A stretch of DNA of 64,000 nt from an uncultured SAR86 cluster bacterium (GTDB lineage Bacteria > Pseudomonadota > Gammaproteobacteria > Magnimaribacterales > AG-339-G14). The notes under the pieces were generated by a model. That model was not told the DNA's origin and did no database searches. It was given only the letters and a program-made list of their open reading frames with translations. Position 1 is the first letter of the stretch; every line of letters starts with the position of its first letter. Shown here piece by piece: positions 1-8,938 of this stretch. The position numbers and the translations under genes are program-made. The stretch lies in NCBI GenBank assembly GCA_902526045.1, contig CABZJI010000003.1, positions 93,627 to 157,626 on the forward strand. The letters run 5' to 3'.

Positions 1-521
1 ATGACTTTATAGATGTTACTCAAGGATGCTTAAAAAAAGGTTTTGGAGACAAAGATAATGTATTTGCTATGGGGGGAAGCGCTGGAGGCTTATTAATGGG
101 AGCTATTGCAAACGAAGCCCCAGAATTATACAAAGGTATTCTTGCTGCTGTTCCCTTCATGGATGTGGTTACAACTATGCTTGATGAATCTATTCCTTTA
201 ACAACCTTTGAATACGATGAATGGGGAAATCCCAATAATAAAAAAGATTATAATTATATGAAGAGTTATTCACCTTACGATAATCTATCGAATCTTCCTT
301 ATCCGAATATTCTGGTGACATCTTCATTATATGATTCTCAGGTTCAATACTTCGAGCCAGCAAAATATGTTGCAAAGTTAAGAGATCTTTCAACGTCAAA
401 TAATGAAATTCTATTTAGGATTAATTTAATTGGTGGTCATGGCGGCTTGAGTGGAAAAACCTCAGTATTAAAAGAAACTTCAGAAGACTATACCTTTTTT
501 ATTAGTTTAGTGAATTCCTAA
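1..521 (+). CDS. ptrB: Oligopeptidase B, C-terminal part (partial)
   Basis: Serine peptidase of family S9A that cleaves short peptides after basic residues. Only the last ~172 codons are in the window; the reading frame is open from base 3. The visible part is the alpha/beta-hydrolase catalytic domain: nucleophile serine in GGSAGG (visible residue ~26), the family stretch MLDESIPLTT followed by EYDEWGNP, the acid in SLYDSQVQY and the histidine in GGHGG near the C-terminus. These match oligopeptidase B rather than prolyl oligopeptidase or DPP-IV. It ends convergently with the next gene, overlapping its 3' end by 15 bases. Confidence 0.93.
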   Translation, partial: DFIDVTQGCLKKGFGDKDNVFAMGGSAGGLLMGAIANEAPELYKGILAAVPFMDVVTTMLDESIPLTTFEYDEWGNPNNKKDYNYMKSYSPYDNLSNLPYPNILVTSSLYDSQVQYFEPAKYVAKLRDLSTSNNEILFRINLIGGHGGLSGKTSVLKETSEDYTFFISLVNS

Positions 522-1598
522 CTTTTTAATTACCTCTGCTGCGATGGAGAGAGAGCTGGTCAAACCAGGACTATCGATACCCTGTAGGTGTATTAAATTT
601 TCTAGGCCGTGATCGCCTGAACCAAGTATTTCAAAATCTTGACCACCCTCACCTTCTGCCACAATCTTTGATCGGATTCCTGTGTAATCCGGGATCAAAC
701 AGGAAGGATCAAAATTAATCCAATAAGATTTAATTGAGTTACAAAACTCTTGAAGAGTATTTTCGTTAAAAGAATAGTCTATAGAATCAACCCATTTTGC
801 ATTTGGACCAAATCGAAGATTATTATCAATATCCATTCCTGCATGAATACCATGACCATTTGAATTAGGAAGAGGATAAATTAAATGTTTGAAAGGATTT
901 TTCTTTTTGTAAAGATAATAATGGCCCTTTGCATACATGACTTTTTTAATTTTAGGCAAGTCAATTTCTTCGATTCTATTTGCGACATCTTCAGTATGAA
1001 GGCCGGAAGCGTTGATCAAGTAAGTACAATTAATTTTATCGCTTGTATTTAGAGTTAATTCAAACTGTCCTTTACTTTTTTTGGCCTGTTTAAATTCAGA
1101 TGCCAAAACTACATAGCCAGTTTTTTTGATATCTTCCTCTAGAGCAGCTAAATATTCTGGAACGCTTATTACCCCTGACTCACTGGAAAAAATTGCTGTT
1201 TCACACTTGATTTCTTCTTCAAGAGAATTTACCTTTTCTTTTGAAAGAAATTCCAAAGGCACTTCATTCAACCTTCCACTATCGTATAAAGATTGGAGCT
1301 GATCGAGCTGACTTTCATCAGTTGCTACTATAATCTTCCCAGTTTTCTTGAAAGGGATATTTTTTGCAGTAACGTATTCATAAATTTTTTGTCTGCCATC
1401 ACAGCAAACCTTAGCTTTGAGCGAGTTTGGTGAATAATATAAACCCGCATGAATCACACCGGAATTTCTTGTGCTTGCACCCTCCCCAATTCTATTTTCT
1501 TTCTCAACAATAGCAACTTCAATACCTTTATCAGCTAAAGTTTTTCCTATGGCTAGACCTACTACCCCAGCACCAATAACAACAGCTTCTATTTTTAT
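507..1598 (-). CDS. FAD-dependent oxidoreductase, L-2-hydroxyglutarate oxidase (LhgO)-like, non-standard start
   Basis: DAO-fold flavoenzyme related to L-2-hydroxyglutarate oxidases, about 363 residues. The N-terminal dinucleotide-binding motif GAGVVG (residues ~9-14), the acidic residue ending beta-2 (IVEKE) and STRNSGVIHAG, which contacts FAD in this family, are all in frame; near the C-terminus GIDSPGL binds FAD. No ATG, GTG or TTG lies in frame upstream of GTG 1457, and starting there would remove the whole FAD motif. I place the start at ATA 1598, because GGAG sits 7 bases upstream at the end of the symporter gene; ATT 1604 is the alternative. It overlaps the symporter's stop only if the ATT is used. 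Third gene of a grx-symporter-oxidoreductase operon. The exact substrate is inferred from family resemblance only. Confidence 0.82.
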   Translation of the reverse strand: MKIEAVVIGAGVVGLAIGKTLADKGIEVAIVEKENRIGEGASTRNSGVIHAGLYYSPNSLKAKVCCDGRQKIYEYVTAKNIPFKKTGKIIVATDESQLDQLQSLYDSGRLNEVPLEFLSKEKVNSLEEEIKCETAIFSSESGVISVPEYLAALEEDIKKTGYVVLASEFKQAKKSKGQFELTLNTSDKINCTYLINASGLHTEDVANRIEEIDLPKIKKVMYAKGHYYLYKKKNPFKHLIYPLPNSNGHGIHAGMDIDNNLRFGPNAKWVDSIDYSFNENTLQEFCNSIKSYWINFDPSCLIPDYTGIRSKIVAEGEGGQDFEILGSGDHGLENLIHLQGIDSPGLTSSLSIAAEVIKKLGIH

Positions 1599-1599
1599 C

Positions 1600-3243
1600 T
1601 CAATTCTCCGTATCCTGAGTGTAATTTTCTTGAAGAGATCTCATTTCTCTTGAAAGAAGAAAAATAGCTATTAGATTTGGTAGTGCTGCAGCTGCAACAG
1701 TGATCAGTGCAAAGTTCCATATAATTTCCGTATCAATCCAACCAGTACCGACAATAAAAAAAGCTGACATGTATACGATCCGGTAAAGAAAGACATACTT
1801 TTTGCCAAATAAATAAATTGTGCATCGATCGCCGTAGTAAGACCAAGAAACTACAGTACTGAATGCAAATAACAAGAGTCCTAAGGTTACAATGTATTCT
1901 CCATAATTGCCAAAAAAACCTTTATTAAAAGCTTTGCTTGTCAGTACTGCAGATTTAACCAAAGATTTTCCAATAATATCTACATCAGATAAAACTAAAC
2001 CCTCTTTTACAATTATCGCTCCATTAAATAGGGTTTCGTTTTCATAAACAAAAATATCCTCTGCGAACGATCTATTATTTATAAAAGTAAAATTGCCATC
2101 GATCCTTCCCGATATTATATTTAGTTCACCTGAATGAAGATTAATGGAATTATTGTTACCTTGAAAAAAATCTACCAAATCTTCCGAGTCACTAGCATCA
2201 AGATTACCTTCTAGAATTATGAAAGATGTTCTTTCAAACTTATTTTCATATTTTTCTATCCAAGCTCCCGAAGAAAGAATTACTAGACCGGTTAGAGTGC
2301 AAATTACAATAGTATCAATAAATGGTTCGAGAATAGATACAAAACCTTCTTCGATTGATTGTTTTGTTTTTGAGGTAGCATGAGCTATCGGCGCAGAACC
2401 TTGACCGGCCTCATTAGAATAAAGTCCTCTTGCAACTCCATAATTAAAAGCAGTAGCTATACTGGCGCCCAAAAACCCACCGACCACTGAAGTTCCTGTA
2501 AAAATATCGCTGAATATCATTTGAAAAGTAGGGAGAATATTTTCTAAGTTATAAAAAATCACACTCAGCGCACCAATGAAATAGATTGTTGCCATAGTTG
2601 GAACAATAGAAGCAGCGACCGAGGCAATTCTCTTTAGTCCGCCTATTATCACCAGTCCTACCAAAATCGTCATCACAATAGAGGTGGTTAAATTAGGAAT
2701 GGAAAAACTGGCAAATAATGTACTGCTAATGTTATCTATCTGAGGCATCATCCCTGAACCAAATGTGGTTACTAATAAACAAAAAGCAAAAATAATACCC
2801 AACCATTTAGACTTTAAGCCATTTTGCATGTAGTACATTGGACCCCCAGCGATAGATCCGTCTTCTAAAGAAATTCTATATTTGTGCGCCAAAGATACTT
2901 CAACATATTTGGTTGTCATTCCTAAGAAAGCGGTAATCCACATCCAGAAAAGCGCAGCAGGCCCTCCGATAAAGATTGCCATTGCCACTCCTCCGATGTT
3001 CCCAGTTCCAACAGTCCCGGATAAGGCAGTACTTAATGCCTGAAAGGGTGTAGTTTCTCCTCTGTTATCTTTGTATTTATTTCCTGAAAAAAGGATTTTC
3101 CAAGCTCTACTAAAAAAAATAATTTGAGGAAATTTAAGATAGATAGTGAAAAAAATACCTGTTCCTAAGAGTAAAGCTGGAAACCAAGGAGAGCTACCAA
3201 AATAACTATCAATCAGCAGAATTGCTGAATTTATCGAATCCAC
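1600..3243 (-). CDS. Alanine/glycine:cation symporter family protein (AGCS)
   Basis: Sodium-coupled amino-acid symporter of the inner membrane, 547 residues, starting at GTG 3243. Family motifs are clear: GTVGTGNIGGVA (~76-87), WMWITAFLGM (~100-109) and the signature RGLYSNEAGQGSAP (~272-285). AGCS proteins are usually 440-490 residues; the excess is a ~100-residue soluble insertion at about 330-432, between two transmembrane segments, rich in beta-type sequence (LEGNLDASDS, SGRIDGNFTF). It follows glutaredoxin with a 2-base gap and precedes the LhgO-like oxidoreductase, so the three are probably co-transcribed. Substrate (alanine, glycine or another amino acid) cannot be told from sequence. 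Confidence 0.92.
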   Translation of the reverse strand: MDSINSAILLIDSYFGSSPWFPALLLGTGIFFTIYLKFPQIIFFSRAWKILFSGNKYKDNRGETTPFQALSTALSGTVGTGNIGGVAMAIFIGGPAALFWMWITAFLGMTTKYVEVSLAHKYRISLEDGSIAGGPMYYMQNGLKSKWLGIIFAFCLLVTTFGSGMMPQIDNISSTLFASFSIPNLTTSIVMTILVGLVIIGGLKRIASVAASIVPTMATIYFIGALSVIFYNLENILPTFQMIFSDIFTGTSVVGGFLGASIATAFNYGVARGLYSNEAGQGSAPIAHATSKTKQSIEEGFVSILEPFIDTIVICTLTGLVILSSGAWIEKYENKFERTSFIILEGNLDASDSEDLVDFFQGNNNSINLHSGELNIISGRIDGNFTFINNRSFAEDIFVYENETLFNGAIIVKEGLVLSDVDIIGKSLVKSAVLTSKAFNKGFFGNYGEYIVTLGLLLFAFSTVVSWSYYGDRCTIYLFGKKYVFLYRIVYMSAFFIVGTGWIDTEIIWNFALITVAAAALPNLIAIFLLSREMRSLQENYTQDTEN

Positions 3244-3245
3244 AA

Positions 3246-3476
3246 TTAAATAGCTTTTAACTGGATGAATTGATTAAATTCTTGATAACCGCCAACTAAC
3301 TCTCCATCAACCAAAATTTGAGGAAAAGTTCTTGCATTAGGAAATTTTTCGGTGAATTCTTCTCGATTAAAATCTACATCAAGCATATATTTTTTAAATT
3401 CTAATTCCTTAGTTTCACATATTTGAACAGCTGCATCGCAGAAAGGGCATTGTGGTTTTGACCAAATTTCTATCAT
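3246..3476 (-). CDS. Glutaredoxin (dithiol, CPFC)
   Basis: Small thiol-disulfide oxidoreductase, 76 residues, made of the glutaredoxin fold alone. The active site is CPFC at residues 9-12, followed later by the cis-proline motif TFPQI and the glutathione-binding GG of VGGYQEF. The ATG is preceded by AGGAG at a good distance. First gene of the grx-symporter-oxidoreductase operon. It resembles GrxC-type proteins; a GrxC symbol is not assigned because several small glutaredoxins look alike. The upstream divergent gene starts only 24 bases away. Confidence 0.92.
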   Translation of the reverse strand: MIEIWSKPQCPFCDAAVQICETKELEFKKYMLDVDFNREEFTEKFPNARTFPQILVDGELVGGYQEFNQFIQLKAI

Positions 3477-3500
3477 AATGTCTCCTACATTTTCGTATCT

Positions 3501-4187
3501 ATGATTTTAAACGCTATCACATCAGGCTTCACTTTATATTTTAATAATTTTTTAACTTTTACTAAGATATTTTTTGTTCCAATTCTGTTCATAAGTCTGG
3601 TTTCTTCAACTGCAAATTATTTATTTTCTCTGGGAGAGGATTATTTTGTGATTGCTGGAATGATCTTAGTATTTCAAGTTGTCTTCTTAACTCCTTTATA
3701 CACCGGTATGGCTATCTTAATTGGACGAGATTTAAGAAGTGGATCACTTAATAAGTTAATCGGCTATGTGATAGTTGCAGCCCAGTTAGCATTAAAAATT
3801 TTTATTCTTCAAGTAATCATTGGAATTATGACGCTCATAGGTCTGATTTTATTTATAATTCCTGGGCTATACATTCAATTCAGATTTACTTACTCAGTTT
3901 ACTACCTAGTTTTAGAAGGAAATTCTATTTTTGGGTCTTTAGATAGTTTGTGGAATGAATCTAAAGAAGTGCATTGGTCTTTATTTAATGCAGGAGTTTT
4001 GTTAACTGTTTTAACAATTTCTTTTGTTCTTATCGTTTACGCTTTTTTAGGATTAACGTCTCAAGAAGAAATGTCGGTTTCCTTTAGCTTTCTTGCTAAC
4101 TGTATAACGAGTTACTTACAAATGATAATCGTAGCTTTTCCAGTGTATTCAATTTATCAACTAATTCTAAAAAAAATTAGTAATTGA
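3501..4187 (+). CDS. YciC/UPF0259-like integral membrane protein
   Basis: Predicted inner-membrane protein of 228 residues with about six hydrophobic segments. The central stretch IPGLYIQFRFTYS followed by LVLEGNSIFGSLDSLW resembles the YciC family (membrane protein with an R-x-x-x-x-x-x-x-LEG...A-x-x-x-SW pattern), whose function is unknown. It ends convergently over holB, overlapping by 11 bases. The start is the only ATG before the first hydrophobic segment; no clear ribosome site precedes it and only 24 bases separate it from the divergent glutaredoxin gene. Confidence 0.7.
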   Translation: MILNAITSGFTLYFNNFLTFTKIFFVPILFISLVSSTANYLFSLGEDYFVIAGMILVFQVVFLTPLYTGMAILIGRDLRSGSLNKLIGYVIVAAQLALKIFILQVIIGIMTLIGLILFIIPGLYIQFRFTYSVYYLVLEGNSIFGSLDSLWNESKEVHWSLFNAGVLLTVLTISFVLIVYAFLGLTSQEEMSVSFSFLANCITSYLQMIIVAFPVYSIYQLILKKISN

Positions 4188-5067
4188 ACCCATTTGTTTG
4201 AAAATCATAATTTAAATTTTCATTCAACTGCAAGGAATTTATTACAGGTAAAATTTGGTCGTAAAGATTGATAAGTGCGCTTAAATCTATGGTATTTTTA
4301 ATCTCTTTAGATAGTTGTGCAAATGGAGTATCACTCAAAGTTTCAGTGAAATGAATAAGAATACTTTCTTCAATTATTTTTGAGAGCCAATTAAGCTTTA
4401 CCAATAAAGTATCTTTATCTTTATCTTTGATCAAGAAATTAATTATCTCTATGCCTTTCAAAGAAGCTAAATCTTCAAACACTTTCATAATTTTTCCATC
4501 TTGATTCCAACACTCCTCTGGAAAATCATTTGTATTATTTTCTAAAGATCCATCATTATTTAAATCAGAACTTAAAACATGTTTATCTGGATTCAATTTG
4601 TAATGAGTTAATCTACTTAAAACTGTTGGCTTTAGCTTATAAGGTTTTGACGTAGTAAGGATAAACTTCAAGTTTTTAGGAGGCTCCTCCAATGACTTCA
4701 GTAATGTATCCTGTGCAAAAAAATTCAGCTCATCTGCGTTGAGAATTAAAACAATTTTTGTTCCTGAAATTAAGGGGGTTGAGTAAATAAAGTTAGTTGC
4801 GTCTCTAATTTGTTGAATTTGAATTTGGGTTCTATCTTTCGATCGTTCTATTACTTTAAAATCAGGATGAGAATTAGCTGAAAGTAAATTACATGACTGA
4901 CATTCATCGCAAAGTGAATTATTTATTTTTAATTCATCGCACAAAAAAGCTTGAGCAATATATAAAGCAATTTTTTCTGGCTTTGAAAAAGGTTTACCAG
5001 ACAAAAGCATTGAAGAAGTCTTGCCCTCTAAAATCAAATTAATAAGTTTCCTAAGCTCTTCAGTCAT
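4177..5067 (-). CDS. holB: DNA polymerase III subunit delta'
   Basis: Clamp-loader subunit, 296 residues from ATG 5067, two bases after the tmk stop. A start at 5124 is possible but would overlap tmk by 56 bases with a non-conserved basic leader. Visible are the degenerate nucleotide site (SGKPFSKPEK replaces a true P-loop, as is normal for delta'), the zinc-binding cysteines C43, C53, C56 and C59, the region DELNFFAQDTLLKSLEEPP and a Ser-Arg finger (VLSRL) equivalent to the SRC motif. Position after tmk matches the gammaproteobacterial mltG-tmk-holB order. Confidence 0.93.
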   Translation of the reverse strand: MTEELRKLINLILEGKTSSMLLSGKPFSKPEKIALYIAQAFLCDELKINNSLCDECQSCNLLSANSHPDFKVIERSKDRTQIQIQQIRDATNFIYSTPLISGTKIVLILNADELNFFAQDTLLKSLEEPPKNLKFILTTSKPYKLKPTVLSRLTHYKLNPDKHVLSSDLNNDGSLENNTNDFPEECWNQDGKIMKVFEDLASLKGIEIINFLIKDKDKDTLLVKLNWLSKIIEESILIHFTETLSDTPFAQLSKEIKNTIDLSALINLYDQILPVINSLQLNENLNYDFQTNGFNY

Positions 5068-5068
5068 A

Positions 5069-5662
5069 TCAAAAGAGTTTACTAATAGCGATTTGAAGAA
5101 TTTCTTTAGGCTTTTCTTCAGCATCTATGGTAAGAAACCTCTCAGGATAAGCTATAGCTGCATCTAAAAAACTTTTCCTTAATCTTTTATGGAAATCTAA
5201 GTTTTCGAGTTCAAATCTATCTAGCTCATTTCGTGAAGAAGCTCTTTTTAGGCCTATTTCTGGGTCAAGGTCTAATAGAATAGTTTTATCAGGTAATAAT
5301 ATTCCTGTTTGGTTGACTAAATAATCAATAACATCTTTGGATATGCCTCTACCGGCGCCCTGATAGGCATAGCTAGAATCAACATATCGGTCTGTAATTA
5401 CTATTTTTCCTTGTTCTAAAGATGGCTTTATTACTTTATCTAGATGATCCAACCTATCAGAAAACATTAATAAAAGTTCTGTAAATGGATTAATTTGTTG
5501 CTTTTTATCTAAAAGGATCTGGCGAAGAATTTTTCCTACAGAAGTGCTTCCTGGCTCTTTAGTGATTACATACTCAATTTTTTCATCTTGCAGGTATTGG
5601 CTTAGACCTCTTACTAAAGTTGATTTTCCACATCCTTCTATACCTTCTATGCTGATAAACAT
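5069..5662 (-). CDS. tmk: Thymidylate kinase
   Basis: Phosphorylates dTMP to dTDP with ATP. The 197-residue length is typical. P-loop GIEGCGKST is at residues 7-15, the DRY motif at 91-93 is followed by SSYAYQGAGRG (substrate site), and EPG at 36-38 binds thymidine monophosphate. Lies between mltG and holB in the conserved cluster, with a 31-base gap to mltG and 1 base to holB. Confidence 0.97.
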   Translation of the reverse strand: MFISIEGIEGCGKSTLVRGLSQYLQDEKIEYVITKEPGSTSVGKILRQILLDKKQQINPFTELLLMFSDRLDHLDKVIKPSLEQGKIVITDRYVDSSYAYQGAGRGISKDVIDYLVNQTGILLPDKTILLDLDPEIGLKRASSRNELDRFELENLDFHKRLRKSFLDAAIAYPERFLTIDAEEKPKEILQIAISKLF

Positions 5663-5693
5663 TTGATGAAGTTTATCAAACTAAAAGATTTTT

Positions 5694-6623
5694 CTATTGA
5701 TATTTTTTGATGGCTTCTTTGTGCTCGTCGTAGGTTTCAGAGAATTGATGAGAACATTTATCTTTTGCAACAAAATAAAGAAAACTGTGTATATCTGGAT
5801 TTGAAGCCGCATAAATTGCTGATTCGGATGGATTTGATATCGGCATTGGCGGCAGTCCTTTATTTGTATAGGTATTAAATGGAGTATCTTTTCTCAAGTG
5901 ATTTTTTTTTATATCTCCATTGAAATCCTCAATGCCATAAATTACGGAGGAATCAATTTGAAGAGGCATGTTCAATCTGAGTCGATTATAGATAACTCCT
6001 GCTACTTTTTTATGTTCGTTTGGACATGCTTCTTTTTCTAATAATGATGCAAGGATTAAAAGTTCCTCAGGTTCTTGTAGAGAGACATAAGGAGTCCTTA
6101 AATTCCAATACTTTTCTAATAAGCCATCTTGAGTAAGGATCGCTTCTAAAAAGATATCCTCACTATCTTCCATACTTGAATAAAAATAAGTGTTGGGATG
6201 AAACCTTCCTTCAAGAGCGTGGATATTTGTTTCATCAAATTTTATTCCATTAATCTTTAAAGATACCGGTACATTTGATCTATCTAATATTGAGCTAATG
6301 GTGGAACCTTCGGGAATTCTATACTTTCTATAATGTGTTTCTGATGAAATTATTTTTTTTAAAACAGAGAATAAATTCTCATGTCTTTTTATCAAATAGT
6401 CACCGTAGGTAATTTCTTTATCCAATGATGCGTATCGAATGATTATATTTACAAATGAAGGAACAGTTATATCTGTATGTTTTAAATTTTCTATGATCTT
6501 GAGATAAGAATCACCTCTTTTAACTTCAAATATGAAATCTTTTTTTATATCAGAAGGTTTAAAAAATAAAAGAACGCTAAATAGGAAATTAACTAAAAAG
6601 ACTGTAAGAAAAAGTATTCTCAC
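5694..6623 (-). CDS. mltG: Endolytic murein transglycosylase MltG (YceG)
   Basis: Inner-membrane-anchored lytic transglycosylase that cuts nascent glycan strands and ends peptidoglycan polymerisation. One N-terminal membrane segment (residues ~4-21), a LysM-like periplasmic part (KRGDSYLKIIENL) and the YceG catalytic domain with Glu196 in LLEKEA, YNRLRLNMPLQID and SVIYG, and the C-terminal TNKGLPPMPISNP. 309 residues. The start is a GTG that directly abuts the fabF stop codon, implying coupled translation. pabC, normally between fabF and mltG, is absent. Confidence 0.96.
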   Translation of the reverse strand: MRILFLTVFLVNFLFSVLLFFKPSDIKKDFIFEVKRGDSYLKIIENLKHTDITVPSFVNIIIRYASLDKEITYGDYLIKRHENLFSVLKKIISSETHYRKYRIPEGSTISSILDRSNVPVSLKINGIKFDETNIHALEGRFHPNTYFYSSMEDSEDIFLEAILTQDGLLEKYWNLRTPYVSLQEPEELLILASLLEKEACPNEHKKVAGVIYNRLRLNMPLQIDSSVIYGIEDFNGDIKKNHLRKDTPFNTYTNKGLPPMPISNPSESAIYAASNPDIHSFLYFVAKDKCSHQFSETYDEHKEAIKKYQ

Positions 6624-7868
6624 CTAGATTTTTGAAAATACCAAGGATGCATTAGTTCCGCCAAAGCCAAATGAATTATTTAAAACATATTTAACTTCTT
6701 TTTCTTGAGATTCGTTGGCAACGTAATTAAGTTCAGGTGCTTCCTCGTCAAGATTATCAAGATTTATAGTTGGCGGTAAACGATTATCTCTGAGGCAGAG
6801 AATTGAAAAAATAGATTCTATTGCCCCTGCTGCTCCCAAAAGATGTCCCGTCATTGACTTTGTAGATGAGACAGCTAACTGGTCAAGAGAGCTGGAAAAA
6901 ATTTCAGCTATCGCATTTGCTTCTATGATGTCTCCTAAAGGTGTGGAAGTTCCATGGGCATTAATATAGTCAACCTTTGAGCTATCTAATTGAGCATCCT
7001 TAAGTGCGGAGATCATCGCCTGTTTAGCTCCTTTTCCGTCTTCAGCTGGTGCAGTCATATGAAAAGCATCAGAACTCATTCCAAATCCAGATACTTCTGC
7101 GTAAATATTTGCTGATCTTGCTTTAGCATGCTCGTATTCCTCAAGCACTAGAACCCCTGCTCCATCACCTAAAACAAAACCGTCCCTATCTTTATCCCAT
7201 GGTCTACTGGCTCTTTCAGGATTTTCATTGTTAGTAGATAAGGCTGTTACTGCCGAAAAACCTCCCAAACCTAGAGGCGTTATAGCCATCTCTGATCCAC
7301 CAGTTATCATGATGTCGCAATCGCCATGAGAAATGGATCTTGCTGAAAAACCAATGCTATGATTTCCACTAGAGCAAGCTGTAACAATAGATAAATTTGG
7401 GCCATGTAAACCATACTCAATAGAAACTAATCCTGACACCATATTCACAATTGCTCCGGGAACAAAAAATGGAGAAATTTTTCTGGGACCTCTTTTATCA
7501 AGAGTGAGAGCATTTTTTTCGATCGTGTCCAAACCACCAATACCTGAACCAATTGAAACTCCAATTCTGGATGAATCAAGGGAATCTAGTTCTAAACCAG
7601 AATTTTCAATAGCATGCTTAGAAGCAACCAGGCCATATTGAACAAACTCATCAACTCTTCGCTTAGTTTTTATATCAAGATGATTTATTTCATCAAAGTT
7701 TTCAACTGGCGCTGCAAACTTTGTAGGATAATCTGATACATCAAATCTTGTAACAGTTCTTGCCCCACTCTTTCCAGCTAAAATATTTTGCCAAGAAGAT
7801 TCTAATTCATTTCCTAATGGAGAAATGATACCGATGCCTGTAACAACAACTCTACGAGATGTGGTCAT
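6624..7868 (-). CDS. fabF: 3-oxoacyl-[acyl-carrier-protein] synthase II
   Basis: Condensing enzyme that elongates acyl-ACP with malonyl-ACP in fatty-acid synthesis. 414 residues, thiolase fold. Active-site Cys165 lies in TACSSGNHSIG; the two histidines are in NAHGTSTPLGD (~305) and TGHLLGAAG (~342); C-terminal NNSFGFGGTNAS is diagnostic. Follows acpP by 18 bases. Since fabH is missing from the cluster, the initiating condensing enzyme must be coded elsewhere or its role covered otherwise. Confidence 0.97.
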   Translation of the reverse strand: MTTSRRVVVTGIGIISPLGNELESSWQNILAGKSGARTVTRFDVSDYPTKFAAPVENFDEINHLDIKTKRRVDEFVQYGLVASKHAIENSGLELDSLDSSRIGVSIGSGIGGLDTIEKNALTLDKRGPRKISPFFVPGAIVNMVSGLVSIEYGLHGPNLSIVTACSSGNHSIGFSARSISHGDCDIMITGGSEMAITPLGLGGFSAVTALSTNNENPERASRPWDKDRDGFVLGDGAGVLVLEEYEHAKARSANIYAEVSGFGMSSDAFHMTAPAEDGKGAKQAMISALKDAQLDSSKVDYINAHGTSTPLGDIIEANAIAEIFSSSLDQLAVSSTKSMTGHLLGAAGAIESIFSILCLRDNRLPPTINLDNLDEEAPELNYVANESQEKEVKYVLNNSFGFGGTNASLVFSKI

Positions 7869-7886
7869 GAGTGAATAAAATTGAAA

Positions 7887-8120
7887 TTAAGATGCAGATT
7901 CTATGTAACTGATAGCATCTTGAACAGTTGCTATTTTTTCAGCTTCTTCATCAGGAATTTCAATTTCAAATTCCTCTTCAAAAGCCATTACAAGTTCAAC
8001 AGTATCGAGTGAGTCCGCTCCCAAATCATCTATGAACGAAGCTGTAGTAGTCACTTCCTCTTCGCTAACGCCTAATTGTTCACAAACAATTCTCTGAACT
8101 CTTTCTTGTGTGCTGCTCAT
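7887..8120 (-). CDS. acpP: Acyl carrier protein
   Basis: Carrier of growing acyl chains, 77 residues, strongly acidic. The phosphopantetheine serine is Ser37 in GADSLDTVE, and the recognition helix reads [16 protein letters not shown]. The start is ATG 8120 (MSSTQERVQ), preceded by GAGG; an in-frame upstream extension to 8255 has no family resemblance and would overlap fabG. A 76-base gap separates it from fabG and contains a candidate promoter, in keeping with the high demand for this protein. Confidence 0.98.
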   Translation of the reverse strand: MSSTQERVQRIVCEQLGVSEEEVTTTASFIDDLGADSLDTVELVMAFEEEFEIEIPDEEAEKIATVQDAISYIESAS

Positions 8121-8151
8121 AAATACCTCATTAAGGTTGAAAAGATTTCGA

Positions 8152-8180
8152 ATTATATACCTAGAAGATAAGTTTTTTAA
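8152..8180 (-). promoter_or_regulatory. Candidate acpP promoter
   Basis: On the minus strand a perfect TATAAT (8157-8152) lies 31 bases upstream of the acpP start codon, with a weak TTAAAA box 17 bases further upstream (8180-8175). It falls in the fabG-acpP gap, where a separate acpP promoter is common in gammaproteobacteria. Supported only by box match and position. Confidence 0.4.
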
Positions 8181-8196
8181 TTTTTTTTTGCACAAC

Positions 8197-8931
8197 CTAC
8201 ATATAAAGTCCACCATTAATATGTATTGTCTGGCCAGTAATATAGTTTGCCTCATCTGAAGATAAAAAATAAATTAAATCAGCAACCTCTTCAGATAAGC
8301 CTAATCTGCCAAGAGGTATTTGTTCAGACATAAATTTTAAAGTATCTTCGTCCATGCTTTTGATCATATCTGTCTTGATGAATCCAGGCGCAACACAATT
8401 TACTGTTATATTTCGTGGAGCTAGTTCCCTAGCTAACGATCTTGAAAAAGCCTCCAAACCTGATTTAGCAGCCGCATAATTAGCCTGTCCTTTGTTTCCA
8501 ATAGCAGCAGAGGTAGAAGAAATATTAATGATTCTTCCAGATTTATTTTTAACCATTTTTTTAGAAAAAAACTTCAATAAAGAAAAAACAGAGCTCAGGT
8601 GAACCTGTATTACCTCATCCCATTCTGCATTTTTCATTCTCAGAAAAATATTATCTCTTGTCACACCGGCATTATTAACGACAATTTCTGGATTGATCTC
8701 TTTCTCCTTTAAGGTAACAAATAAATTTTCAATTGATTCTTTATCAGAAAGATCAAGTTGTATGCCAAATCCACTTCCAGAAGATTCAGATAAGATTTCG
8801 TTTATAACGTTTACGCCATCCTTTGAAGTTGCCGTGCCGATGACAGGAAAACCCTTGGAAGAAAATAATTTAAGAATACTCTGTCCTATGCCTCTAGAGG
8901 CGCCAGACACAAAAACATATTTGGAATTCAA
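8197..8931 (-). CDS. fabG: 3-oxoacyl-[acyl-carrier-protein] reductase
   Basis: NADPH-dependent short-chain reductase of fatty-acid elongation, 244 residues. Cofactor motif GASRGIG at 10-16, NNAG at ~86-89, and catalytic Ser139, Tyr152 and Lys156 (YAAAKSG). The C-terminus [15 protein letters not shown] is typical for FabG. The start codon is TTG 8931, 7 bases after the rpmF stop; no ATG is available before the cofactor motif. Sits directly after rpmF because plsX, fabH and fabD are missing from this cluster. Confidence 0.96.
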   Translation of the reverse strand: MNSKYVFVSGASRGIGQSILKLFSSKGFPVIGTATSKDGVNVINEILSESSGSGFGIQLDLSDKESIENLFVTLKEKEINPEIVVNNAGVTRDNIFLRMKNAEWDEVIQVHLSSVFSLLKFFSKKMVKNKSGRIINISSTSAAIGNKGQANYAAAKSGLEAFSRSLARELAPRNITVNCVAPGFIKTDMIKSMDEDTLKFMSEQIPLGRLGLSEEVADLIYFLSSDEANYITGQTIHINGGLYM

Positions 8932-8938
8932 AACTTAA

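Noticed and set aside
5068..5124. Longer holB start at 5124
   Set aside because: It overlaps tmk by 56 bases and adds a lysine-rich leader absent from the family; ATG 5067 follows the tmk stop directly.
8121..8255. N-terminal extension of acpP to 8255
   Set aside because: The added 45 residues do not resemble ACP and overlap fabG; ATG 8120 has a GAGG ribosome site and the usual N-terminus.
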